Made by a program: the position numbers and the translations under genes. The notes beneath the pieces were generated by a model. That model made no database searches, was not told the origin of the DNA, and was given only the letters and a program-made list of their open reading frames with translations. 64,000 nucleotides of DNA, taken from NCBI GenBank assembly GCA_022495005.1, contig JAGYXB010002036.1, positions 372,001 through 436,000 on the forward strand, given 5' to 3'. This document shows positions 46,873 to 57,425 of this stretch, piece after piece. The stretch's first letter is position 1. Every line of letters starts with the position of its first letter. Source of the DNA: Rhyacophila brunnea. Its lineage: Eukaryota > Arthropoda > Insecta > Trichoptera > Rhyacophilidae.

Positions 46873-47025
46873 AAAGCCGTCCGCTGTAGGCAAATGATAA
46901 CTGATTTTTTGTGGCCGGAATTGAAAGATTTCGATTAGAAAATTTTGTGGTTCCAAGACGATTGGGGCACATGCCATAAAGCTTGTGAAACACTGGCTAT
47001 GTTACGTGTAAAAAAACAATTGCAC
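46873..47025 (+). pseudogene. Mariner/Tc1-type transposase fragment
   Basis: The plus frame reads KAVRCRQMITDFLWPELKDF, D, stop, KILWFQDDWGTCHKACETLA, MLRVK. Insect mariner-type transposases have RY.AMITDFL.PEL.DID...WFQQDGATCHTA at the second catalytic aspartate. Here the block is FQDDWGTCHKA, so the aspartate position is still recognisable, but a stop precedes it. The RSCDLTPLDFFLW block and third acidic residue are absent because homology ends after about 47025. It is a dead, internally deleted copy with no TIRs located. Confidence 0.75.
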
Positions 47026-47563
47026 ACCAAAACTTGTATTAAAACCCTTTATATGACATATTGTAACTTTTTGTCATATTAGAAATAAGAAATTATATAA
47101 ATGTGTCAATAAACCTACAGTTATTAAGGTTAACATCGCAGTAAGTCCCATAGATAGATTGTCATTTAAATGGGCTTTACACATCTTGTTTCATATTCAA
47201 ACCATAAATGTTGTTACTGTTTGTACACTTTGTAATAAATATCCAATTTGCTCCTTTCTTGATTAATTATTTCATAGATGTCTGCATTCTACTGGCTTCC
47301 GTTAAAGTAAGGTATTATTGAAACACAAGGGCCGTGTCAATGTCTATATCAAATTAATTAACAACATGGCTCTATTTTCGTTCTTGATTTAATTTTCATT
47401 TAATTAATATTTTATTAATATGGGTACGCTAATTTAATTGCTGATAATGTGAAAATATTATTTAATATATTCAAACACGTTATTTGCATCGCTGACCCAT
47501 ATTTAAATTATACAACTAAAAAAAATACCATGTGGCAGTGCCACCTATGCTAGTAGGTACTGC
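47026..47563. other. Unassigned AT-rich DNA
   Basis: Nothing recognised. Confidence 0.3.
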
Positions 47564-47621
47564 CATGGCTCCCACAACCTGAAGCAGGCCCCCAGGCCAG
47601 GATCTTTGGCGTACCTCCCCC
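47564..47621. mobile_element. CATG-ended MITE family, terminal fragment
   Basis: CATGGCTCCCACAACCTGAA, then GCAGGCCCCCAGGCCAGGAT, matches the left terminus of 23745-24150. It stops at the C-run where the 9-bp-TSD MITE begins. Confidence 0.7.
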
Positions 47622-47630
47622 CCACGTGAC

Positions 47631-47967
47631 CGTGTCCGGAAATTTGTACGTATACAGTTCACCGTAAAATGTTGTATCGGAAATATATGGTCGTATATTA
47701 AAGACCATCTAACCTATTTGGGTCATACTGAGAGTACTGAGATGAAATTCATGTCTAAATAAAACACGGTTCTAGTCAGTTTACAGGAAACCAACGACAA
47801 AGAAATATTGAAAATGGCCGATATACTGGGTTATTTGTAGGTTAGGTTAGATGGTTTTCATTCTTGAATTCATGAATTTTGCCACGATCGGCTATTAATA
47901 ATGGCTAAAAAATCTCACGGCAAACTGTGCTACGGTGAAATGTAATACGTACAATTTACATATAACC
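47631..47967. mobile_element. MITE with 9-bp TSD, copy 2
   Basis: It starts CGTGTCCGGAAATTTGTACG and ends ACATATAACC, with CCACGTGAC (47622-47630) and CCATGTGAC (47968-47976) as flanks, 8 of 9. It aligns with 42255-42615 over its whole length (AAATAAAACACGGTTCT, GATATACTGGGTTATTTG, GGTGAAATGTAATACGTA). Non-coding. Confidence 0.78.
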
Positions 47968-47976
47968 CCATGTGAC

Positions 47977-48326
47977 ACTCTACAACAGCGTCAAGCACCC
48001 AAGATAAACTATGATTTTGTTCTGGCGTCAGAAACCTCGACAACCACTGAGCAGAAAACGTAAGATTTTCAGGTCGTCTATTACATTCTTCACAGTGTGA
48101 CTTTATGACATTACCACCGTTGATGGCTTTTCACTACGTGGACCTTTTTAATTCTATCCAGGATACATTCAAACTCGGCTGCCCACTTTTTACTCATTTG
48201 ATATACCAAACACTAAATATATTTCTGACATATTATAATTATCAACAACATGTTTTGATTAACTTTTTGAATAAAATCATTAATTTTCATAAAAACGCAA
48301 ACGAAGTGACTGAAAATTTCGAATGA
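47977..48326 (+). other. Unrecognised open stretch of ~90 codons
   Basis: From about 48050 a frame reads AENVRFSGRLLHSSQCDFM, TLPPLMAFHYVDLFNSIQDT, FKLGCPLFTHLIY and on to a stop after ENFE. It contains the 73-codon segment 48105-48326. I recognise no domain. The first half looks more protein-like than most chance frames here, the second half is AT-driven. A transposon fragment or chance are both possible. Confidence 0.15.
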
Positions 48327-48705
48327 TGTCAGATATTACTACTATCAGTTAAAATGTTTAATTTATATAATATAAATTATAAAAACGTATTATTTCTTAA
48401 GAACATTGTTTTAAATAAAATCTGTGTTTCAAATAAAACGCCTGTATAAGCTGTAACCGTTATAAAGGTATACATAGTATATACGAGTACCAAATGTAAT
48501 TTTTGGTGGTTTGGACAACTGAATTAACTATGATAATAATTTATATTATAATATAAGTATTTTCATTTCCTTCTTTTTTCACCTATTTCTGATTCAGGAA
48601 GTAATAAGTACCTATGTATGTATTTCTTAATTAACTTGTTATTCCGAATATATCATTTCTTTCTTATATAAAAATAATAAAAAAATCTGTGTGTGTACTT
48701 ATGTA
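48327..48705. other. Unassigned AT-rich DNA
   Basis: Nothing recognised. Confidence 0.3.
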
Positions 48706-48706
48706 C

Positions 48707-49199
48707 GCGCGTTAGAAGTTATACTTCTTTGGCGTAACAAAACTTGTAATAAACTAGATTCTTTGACTAACTCTTAATTATCTTGTTAAATTACACACTC
48801 AAGAAAAGGAGCGCTTATTTGAACGCCGTTGGTTTCTTTCTATACAGTTTAACTTATATAATGGTTTCTCGTTGTTTTTATTTTTAAAGTACCAACTGTC
48901 ACTCTGACGTTTAATCGTTTATTTATCTAAGGAATTGCAAATGGCCGACAATAATAAATTCGCTTCCTGGGCAACGGAACAATTCTAAACTATAATATTA
49001 TACTGTATAATCGTCACGAATGCAGTATCATACTGTGGCGTAAAGGTAGTGCGTTCGGCTGATAACCGAAAAATTCGGTGTTTCGAATCCAATCGAGTGC
49101 GTTTTTTTCGTGTGAAAAAATAAATTATGTGTTACATGTCACACGCCAAAAATACACTCTGACCTGATTACCCAAACGCGCTAAAAGAAGTATAACTTC
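48707..49199. repeat. Unit bounded by AGAAGTTATACTTCT palindromes, enclosing a tRNA-like sequence
   Basis: GCGCGTTAGAAGTTATACTT at the left and ACGCGCTAAAAGAAGTATAA at the right each contain the near-palindrome AGAAGTTATACTTCT next to a GCGC word. They can be read as direct or inverted ends of a ~490-bp unit. The unit holds the tRNA-Ile-like sequence at 49029-49108. I do not recognise the family. Confidence 0.45.
49029..49108 (+). pseudogene. tRNA-Ile(GAT)-like sequence with Pol III-type T-run
   Basis: TGGCGTAAAGGTAGTGCG (from 49036) is a good A-box/D-arm match. TTCGG-CTGATAA-CCGAA (49054-49070) is a perfect 5-bp anticodon stem with a 7-base loop and anticodon GAT. GTTTCGAATCC (about 49080-49090) is a near B box, and TTTTTTT follows at 49102-49108. 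The acceptor stem does not pair and the T stem is poor, so an active isoacceptor is unlikely. It may be a SINE head or tRNA pseudogene, but the anticodon arm is unusually intact. Confidence 0.5.
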
Positions 49200-50284
49200 A
49201 ATAATATCTACTAATCTAAACCTACTTAAACACGCCACAAACGGAAATATAGAAGTGATTTTAATACTAGATATCATTTACTAACGATATTATCCTAGCA
49301 TTTTTTTTATTTATGTATATTCATTATTCTATAAAACACTCAAAAAGCACTCCATAGACCTATTTAAAAATTCGAAATTAGTCGTTGCCAAAGAAATAAT
49401 AAATAAATCGCTGCTAAGAGCTTTTTCATATTATTCAATTTGAATTTAAAGTATGACGTCTCCAATGAGTCTCGCTGCAGTACACAGTTGCATATTGCCA
49501 CCCCTCAAGCCTTCGCATTGTTTACAGGCTTAACCTAAAGCGGTGATTGTTACTTCAGAGCTTTTCAACTCAACATTTTACAAACAACGGAATTGTGCAA
49601 TTCTTAATTTGTATTTGATACTAATTTGGTAACAAGTTGGAATTGATTTTTTTTAATTGAAAAGGATTGTCCAAACATGTTTTCAAAATTTTTTCTTTTT
49701 TATGTCCTAACCTTTACTAAACTTACCTTGTTTAAGCTTAAAACCACACATTTTTAGTTTTAGTTTACCTATACCAGCTGAGAATAATAGGATGTCTTCA
49801 ATAATACATATATATATTTTTTTTAATTAGGTTTTTATTCTGAAATGGAAATCTATACATACACGTAATTTCTGATTGTATATAATATATATTAAAATGG
49901 ACCAAGTAATAGTGTTCTTAAAATAATTAAAATAATACATAATAATAATATAATAAAAGGAAAGAGCACACAGAGATGAAAATTAAATTTTCAAACATTT
50001 ACCAGGTATGTATTTTATATCATATATGATTATTAAAATACAAAAATCTTTTTCTGGTAGTTAATAGTACCCGTACTAATCATTTCCATATAAACAATCT
50101 AGTAGGAAAACTTGAATTAGGTACGTCTAGGAAGCCGTATGAAAGATAACCTACTAAAGTACATCCTTGATTATATTACTAACACTAAGTAGTTATACTA
50201 TTATAGTCTATAAAAGTTGTGTGTATGACTCTGTCCATTTTTTAATAATTCGCCATAATATTGTGACTGGAAAATACGATAATA
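49200..50284. other. Unassigned AT-rich DNA
   Basis: Nothing recognised. Confidence 0.3.
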
Positions 50285-50720
50285 TTATTACAACAGCCGT
50301 TGAAAAGCTCTGTGAAAAGCGGCGGCGTCTCTCCTACCCTGCACTTAGTATCGCCGAAGGGGCAGTTTGTTATTTTTCTGCATATTTGCCGGAAGCCATT
50401 AAAAGCTGACGGCGCCACGGCGCTTGCTTTTATGCCTTGAAATGGCCCTGCCTATTACCTCGGTCTACATGCCAAGATTTTTCCGCGGCTCTACATTTGA
50501 CGATTAGGAAAATAATATTTCGTTATACATATATGTATATTTCAACGCCGTACTTTAAAAGAAACACAACATACCATTTAAACTAAAATTATCTATGTGT
50601 CTGGGGAGCGCATTGATTAGTCTCGCAGCCCTCGCTAATAGTGCCACATAAATCTGACACGAGGAAACGGTTTAGATCCAGAAGATCTCATAGCTGCAAC
50701 CACATAAGTAATTGACGGTT
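50285..50720. promoter_or_regulatory. GC-enriched non-repeat island, candidate cis-regulatory or conserved non-coding element
   Basis: Two GC-richer blocks (50285-50480 and about 50595-50710) stand in AT-rich DNA and match nothing else in the window. They include AAGCGGCGGCGTCTC, GACGGCGCCACGGCGC, CTTTTATGCC, TTGATTAGTC and AAGTAATTGACG, the last two containing homeodomain-type TAAT/ATTA cores. No long coding frame fits. Assignment rests on composition and motif-like words only. Confidence 0.25.
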
Positions 50721-51619
50721 GCATTTAAATTATAATTTTAATAATGGTAACTTTTTTATTATACTTTTACGACAATGAAGTCATATTATATTTCTTCAGC
50801 GCCCCCATAATATCTGGACATAGTACCTCCATTAGTAAAAACAAAATAGTTAAAAAACCATCTGTGTATGCAAACAAAACATTTAAACACTTCGCAACAC
50901 GTAAAATGACACATACTGGCCAAAAACCGTTGAAAAACGACGTTTCTTCTCCACATGTATAAAAAGCCTCATGATTCCAAAAGTCCAAATTACGTATGTA
51001 AGTAAGTAACCAATAGGCAATTGTTTTATTTTGAGTGTGCGATTTAGAACCGTTGACGTTATTAAGCAGCCGTTTTTACTAGAAAAATATGTCACATGTT
51101 CTTTCTCTCTTCCACTTAGGCGTTATAATAAGAAGTATATATGTTTTTCTCACTGAACTTAAGTCATCGAAATCGGCCCTTAAAGTTATGCGCGTATGTT
51201 AGTGACTTGCGCGCCTAAGTATGGTTCTACATCGCGCTCTTAATTAATATGATTCTCTGCGTGGTAAAACGTACAATTTTATTATTGTACTATTTACCAA
51301 TTCAAACCATACGGGGTCACAATCAAATATTGTAATTAAAAACGATCATAATATTCTTTTTAGATATAATCAAATTTATGTCTTTAGATAAGAGCAAGTC
51401 AAATTTTACTAAAAATGAGTTAAATACAGATTGTATATATATCTTAAGTATCACATATTTCTAAGTAAATTCTCCTCTTTTGTCAACACAGAAATCTGAG
51501 ATTACTAAAACCATAAACCCGTAAATATTGCGTGTTCTTTTGGATTTAAGTTAGACCGATTCTCAGATCCAGATTTGATTTGTTATATAATATTTTTATA
51601 AGAGACTAATTAACTCTAC
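50721..51619. other. Unassigned DNA between two GC-enriched islands
   Basis: Overlapping 70-73-codon frames on both strands (50744-51095) have no recognised motif. No repeat partner. Confidence 0.3.
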
Positions 51620-51910
51620 GGGGCCCGGCCCCACACAAAACCATATCTCGCCGGTAGCGGAAACGCTGACTTGAATATTGATCTACGCACAGCGTTTTGC
51701 CGCGATAAAGTGAGTAATTAAATAAGGCGACGCACGCTAAATGAGGAAATTCAAATATACCTTCATTTAGCCTTAATGGATGGCGGTGTATTTAGCAGAT
51801 TGTTTAATGTGATTTATATAATATTTTCGGCATTAATTTTGGGCCCCGGCTTGGAAGAAATATAGCTCGAGTGGGGGGGCGCCAGGCTCTCGCGTGACAT
51901 TTAAGAGACG
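51620..51910. promoter_or_regulatory. GC-enriched non-repeat island with homeodomain-like words
   Basis: Between GGGGCCCGGCCCC (51620) and GGGGGGGCGCCAGG (about 51875) the sequence mixes GC-rich words (CGCCGGTAGCGGAAACGC, TTTTGCCGCGATAAA) with GAGTAATTAAATAA, TTAATGGATGG and TGATTTAT. TGATTTAT fits the established Exd-Hox composite pattern TGATTDAT. It is single-copy in the window with no coding frame. Candidate enhancer or conserved element; unproven. Confidence 0.28.
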
Positions 51911-53394
51911 GTATAAATCTTCTTGTAGCCTAATTTTGTTCAAATATTATTTTATATAAGGCAAATTTACAACATGTAATCTGTAGGCTTAGATGGTTTG
52001 GGATATGTTTTACGTAATTAATTGGTCTTATCATGCGAAATTATTTAATTAATCACGTTGAGCATTATATTGTGCCACATTTATATAGTCTACTTTTAAA
52101 TATTTCCAGTTTTTAAAACCTTTCACGTATTAAAACTAACTCTGTAAAAGAGTATAATTGTACATAGTTACATATAATTATATACTATTTAATGATATAT
52201 TATAGAAAATATACTAGGTAGTACATAATATGTCATTGTACTGTAGATCAGTGTTAAATAACCTATTTACTCACGAGGGTCAAATTATATCTACCGTAAT
52301 CTTTTTAGGGACCGCAAGTATACACTTGCCTAAATTATCTTAACTATTTATTTTACAAATTGTACATGATTGTTTGGCCGCAGGTTGAACATCACTACTC
52401 GAGGATATCTAATTTAATTATTATTATTTTTAAATAAACGAATTATTTCAATTGAGTAGTTTGTATTGTTTTTTTTATCGATATGTAGGTTACTTTCATT
52501 TCAGTAATTTTGACACTTATTAAGCATTTTGTTACTTTTTCTTAAATTGAAACTGTGTTGATTATAACTGTTGCGATATAATAACAGATTTTGACGCATT
52601 GTTTGAATCAATTTAAAATATACGTAGGTAATAATTAATATTCTATGTGCGACAAATTAAAAAAATACAATTTCAATTAAAACTTTATTATTAAAATCAC
52701 TTTAAAAGATTGTTAAAATTAGACTTCTTCGTATTGGTTAAATTTAACCCGTTTCAAGACAAACTTCAAAATTATCGCGGAATCCGCACAAAGTTTATCG
52801 TCTACAAACGAAACTATGAGAAAATTGATCGCTTGGAAAGTTTAATCCGAAAACACTGGATGAAATTTAAAATTTACTACAAGTTTCTCGCTTATTAAAT
52901 TAGTTTATTACTTGTTTTCAACACTTATCTATTTGATTTCTCGTGGAATATAAATTTAATTATTATTATTGACGACTTTTACTTATCTTTTTACTATAGT
53001 AGTTATTATATTTTTTTTTGTTTCAGCTTTAAAGCCATTTTTCCAAATTACTATATTAAAATATTAACATACCTATAATGTTAATATTCTTCTTAGTAAT
53101 AATAAATAATTTAAAAACACCTAATACAGAAAACGCAACTATTCGAAAAAAACTTTAAAAATGTAGGTAGATCAATGCCACTCAAGAGTCACATATATCA
53201 CTGTCCGAATGTATGGTATTTTTGTTTTTTGAGCATCACTCCGCATATAATATATGCGAATTAAATCTAATATTAATGGGCTCGTATATAAAATCCTAGG
53301 CAAAGTTTTACTTCCATCTTCACGTTAAAATTTTTTTACAAGTCCAAGCAACTCTATAACAATAAAAATTTGTATTGACAATGTAATTGTAAAA
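51911..53394. other. Unassigned AT-rich DNA
   Basis: A frame of about 67 codons ending at 52898 (KLDFFVLVKFNPFQDKL... to YYKFLAY) is somewhat protein-like but unrecognised. Nothing else. Confidence 0.3.
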
Positions 53395-53830
53395 CATATA
53401 GTTATGTATGGATGCGAGACATGAAGACTTACATAGAAAAACGAAAAGACCTTTCAATTATTATTTTAAAACAAAATTCTCTGTCCAATACTTCACCCAG
53501 CAAAATAAAACGGAGCATCGCGTATCCGTACAAACACCGATGTCTAAGAGTTTTTTATAACACGCATAATAAACGATAGCATTGTTATGGTGCTGATGGG
53601 TAGATCACGTTATGAGATGCATCAAATCCAGAATTGTTCACGGACCTCCAGTAGGCACAAAACCTCTACGGATTTCCAGAAGGATGTTCTGCACAAAAAT
53701 AAAGCAAGGATCAAAGTACCATAATGAATAAAGTATGATCAAAATCGATGTATCTGAAAGACAGTTGTATAATCGGCCATGGACCTGGTTGGACTCTTTG
53801 GAGCCAGAGCTTTAGGCTTCAGTGAATAAA
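53395..53830 (+). pseudogene. Heavily decayed RTE-type LINE C-terminus
   Basis: Scattered plus-strand frames read YGCET, then KNEKTF, then GASRIRTNTDV, then WVDHVMRC, SRIVHGPPVGTKPL, RISRRM and DVSERQLYNRPWTWLDSLE. This follows the order YGCE.W.L......E, R.RTN.E...L, LRW.GHV.RM, G.R..GRPR.RW and DR..WR of insect LINE C-termini. There are many stops and frame changes, so this is an old fossil. Exact family cannot be fixed. Confidence 0.55.
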
Positions 53831-55379
53831 ATAGAGAAAAAATAAGGATATCCGTCATTTAAAAATATTATTTTTTTAATTTTGTTCTAATACCCAATTA
53901 AGGTTTAATATTATTAATATCCACGTGTCCACAATTTATAAGTTTGATGAACATCGTAATAATTTTAAAATATCCTTGATAAAATTTAAATGTCACAAAA
54001 GGTTGTGATCTTTTGCCTCGAATGTTTACCCAAGCTAATTGTTTTTACTTAAACAATTTCTTAAAATATCTCGACTAAAAATTAATTTATATTTTAGGTA
54101 CGAGTATAAATGATAATAAACAATGATTTAAAATTCGTATTTCTTGGATCCAATTTTCTTTTATATAATTATTTTTGACTGGTGCTAGACGGATTTTATT
54201 CAGTAAAAAAATAAGCAAGGTATAATTAATAACCTAGGGTTTTGGGCGAATTCTGTGTGGTATGGATTGAGGTTGCCCGAATAACATATTTTTTCAATAT
54301 GAAAGCCAGTAAATACTCGATAATAAAGTAATAGAGAATAATCTTAAAATACATACATACTGACCTACACCATTTCATTGCCAGGAAAATTTACTGAATA
54401 AATATTCTTCTCGAGTTTTTTCACATTTTCAGACTAAAGTGATAAATATGTTTTTAAAAATATATGTAATTACATGCATAGAAAGATAATATACATGACG
54501 TTGATAAGAAGTCGCGAATTAACTTGCTCATGTCTTGACGGTACATATAAACTTTGAAAAGTTGACTGGTTCATGGTATTTTCCGGGTTAAGAATATTAA
54601 TATTATAATATAATGGTACTAATCAGGAAGTCTTGGCATGTATTCATAGAAAAACATAAGTTTTGAAAACTGCAATGATTAGGAAATTAAGTTAATTTGT
54701 GAAAGTATAAGAAATGATAAATATCAACTACTCTTAAGTTCTGATTATAATTCAGTTTTAGCACAAATGATGTCAGAAGATATATTAGTTCCTATCATAC
54801 TTTCAGAGTAAAACGATTTTTAAAATAAATTCTCAAATCAGTGAAAATATCGGAAAACTGTCCAATGGTAAGTATATAAAATAAAAATCTGCGAACATCA
54901 TTCGGAACCAAAAAGAATGATGAATCATGGCGAGGGTACACGACACAAATACGAAATCTACGAGAGATTTAACATACTCAACATAATCCAATTTCCCGAC
55001 TAAGATAGACTGGTCGATGGTCATGTCCAACAAATGCACTTGGCTACCCCCATTTACGCGAAACCATCTGATTATAGAAGTGTATAGAAGTTCAAGATAC
55101 GATGATTCGATTATGTAACTATATGCACACAAACAAACAATATTTCATGCTGGAAGATATACGACTATAGAAGATGTTGTGTCACGAAATATAATACGTT
55201 TGAAGTGGCACATATTTTTCTTCCCGGTCAGACCATCGCTTAGTTTTTCACCAAGCCTCCCAGCTTTGGACAGCAAATAAAAATATTGTTCTATGCAGTC
55301 CCAAATCGATCAAAATAGTTCCAAAACATGCTCACAGAGTGGCAGGTATTATGATGGATCGACATCGCTCCGATGGCTA
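53831..55379. other. Unassigned AT-rich DNA
   Basis: A 99-codon minus-strand frame at 54833-55132 shows no recognised motif. Nothing else. Confidence 0.3.
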
Positions 55380-55555
55380 CGTTCACGCATTCGTAAATCA
55401 GAACAACCCCCTCCCCGGTCGATAGAGGGGCGCCGGCGATGCAGGCGCGCAGCCCCCGATGTAGGTCACTTGCACACAACGGTTTGTTTGGGTGCGTCGT
55501 CTGCGCCCCTGCCGCAGCCCGCCGCCGTGCCCTAGCAGCCTAAAAGCGCGTTCAC
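55380..55555. promoter_or_regulatory. CpG-rich island, candidate promoter or small exon
   Basis: The block is one of the most GC-rich in the window (CGCCGGCGATGCAGGCGCGC, GCCGCAGCCCGCCGCCGTGC). It is open on both strands for 60-80 codons (55291-55535), which GC-rich DNA often gives by chance. No domain, TATA box or splice structure is convincing. It is not repeated in the window. Confidence 0.25.
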
Positions 55556-55869
55556 TGTGTACTTGATGAGTTTACTTTGATGTATACCGTAATCAACGAT
55601 GTAATACCTACTATGTGACAATAGGGAGCTTTCATTTTTCAAAAATCTGTTAAATTTAACGTCAATATTATATTAATTGTTCAATAACAAACTTAAGGTA
55701 TTTTCAGGACCGGTTTCGTCCGCATATAAATAACATCTCAATCCTGATCATTATTAATTTATTTGGATGATATATCGTATTATTTTATTTGTCTATTGGC
55801 TTTACAATCCGATTATTTGGATATTGGTCACCTCACGAATAGGTTTCTTAACAAATTTTTGACAAAACA
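55556..55869. other. Unassigned AT-rich DNA
   Basis: GGACCGGTTTCGTCCGC at about 55709 resembles CGGAACCGGTTTCGTCCAC at about 32485; the meaning is unclear. Confidence 0.3.
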
Positions 55870-55998
55870 TTAACACTAGCTAATTGCTCAACCTATTAGA
55901 TTCAAACATCGAAAAATCAAATGATAGCATTCCAGACTAGGATTCGAGCCTGACATACATGACTTAAAAGCAGAAACGTTACCATTTGTCTACTCTGA
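55870..55998 (-). mobile_element. Core-bearing SINE, copy with tRNA-Lys-like head
   Basis: On the minus strand GAGTAGACAAATGGTAACG, CTGCTTTTAAGTCA (loop CTTTTAA, TTT in the anticodon position) and GGCTCGAATCC form a tRNA-like head. TAGTCTGG follows, then about 40 bases and the core AATCTAATAGGTTGAGCAAT. Head and core positions match the copies at 5821-5955 and 58258-58487. The anticodon stem is imperfect. The 3' end is undefined. Confidence 0.65.
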
Positions 55999-56095
55999 AG
56001 TAATATAATATTTATCCACTAAAAAAATGTCCTTAAGACGAATTAATAATTAGATCTATGAATAATTAATAATATTCCCATTCATTATTATTGAA

Positions 56096-56788
56096 TAGGG
56101 ATTCCAATCCCGGGATCCCGAGCTATTTTTGATACCTATGAATCCCGGGATTGATAAACATAATCCCGGGATTTCGGGATTGATTTTTTTATAAATTTTT
56201 ATGGAAAATAAAACAAAAAAAATACTTTTAATAAAAAAATAACTACATTAGAAATAAACTGAGTTTGAATGAAGTTTGATTTATACCCATGTGTAGGTTG
56301 CCGATTCATTTTATTTTTTCACATAAATTATTAAAAATGAGAAAGATTGGAAAAAACAATGCTTCGCACTTTTAACAAAATAATTCCACCATGATATCAT
56401 ACGTTTTACGGCAGTTTCATATTTGTCTGACTAATTAGATTTATGAAGCGGAAAGGCCATAAGTACGCCATGATTATTTGCTTTACTATTTTAAATCTCG
56501 CTAATCCATTCGTTATGTCTTTACTATCAGAAACAGCAATCTCATATTAAATTCACATTATTATTTATATTACAATATTATTTACTCCATTAAACTTGTG
56601 TATTTCCAAGATTGAACGTATACAATATTAACAATTATACTAGATTTATTTTTAACCGATTTTATCAATGTTATTTGTAAATATTAAATTTTTATATTAA
56701 CAATGGAAAAAAATGCCAATCCCGGGATTGTCAAATTCTAATCCCGAAATCCCGGGATCAGAATTTTGGCTCGGGATTGGATTCCCTA
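56096..56788. mobile_element. MITE with TAGGGATTCCAATCCCG ends, long form
   Basis: Same ends and interior as 24168-24726 (AAATAAACTGAGTTTGAATG, TTTCCAAGATTGAACGTA, AACAATGGAAAAAA). It is longer because of about 180 bp between TGAGAAA and CAGCAATCTCATATT (roughly 56340-56535) that the other copy lacks. Flanks TTATTGAA and CTCTTGAA match 6 of 8. Non-coding. Whether the extra segment is an insertion here or a deletion in the other copy cannot be decided from two copies. Confidence 0.82.
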
Positions 56789-57339
56789 CTCTTGAATGCA
56801 TAGTCCTAATCAGCTAATATAACAATTATAAAAAAATAAACCATACATATTAGATCAATCACTACCTCATATTTGTCATTGGCTTTTGCGATGTAGATCT
56901 TGGATTGATTTATGAAAAATGGTTGTTAACTATCTGTCCAACCATCAAGATCTACCTATACTTTGATTCCTAAATACACATAGAGAAAAACAACACGTGA
57001 ATTTTGTCATTAGTCCATATCAGACGCTTCATTTTCATACACCTGAAATATGTTAAAAAGTCTATTTACTCGATCTTTTCTGAAATTAAAAATATACAGT
57101 AGTTTTCAATTAATAAGGATTTATTTTCTTCATTGTTTAATTTTCAATAAAATTCAATAGCCTTCATTGAAATAAAAATGACGTCCCAATGGATAATGGT
57201 TTTAAAATTTAGTTAATATTTTTTGTGTTATAAAGATACCATATGCCCACTCTATATATTATATTGTGTCTGTGGTTTATATCCAGAAAACTAGAACACG
57301 TAGGAGGTATTTACTATTGACGTTGGTACTGAGTTCAGG
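56789..57339. other. Unassigned AT-rich DNA
   Basis: Nothing recognised. Confidence 0.3.
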
Positions 57340-57425
57340 GGTGCGGCGCTCGGATGCGCAGCCGATCAATAACGACGCCTTCCCTGCCTTGCGGGTGCAT
57401 CCTGATACTGCAATCTCTACAACGT
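57340..57425. other. Short GC-rich patch
   Basis: GGTGCGGCGCTCGGATGCGC and ACGACGCCTTCCCTGCCTTG stand out from AT-rich flanks. No frame, RNA gene or repeat partner is recognised. A small exon or regulatory site is possible. Confidence 0.2.

Noticed and set aside
52710..52898. 62-codon plus-strand frame with K/R/Y-rich residues
   Set aside because: Somewhat protein-like, but there is no domain, no ATG and no surrounding gene structure.
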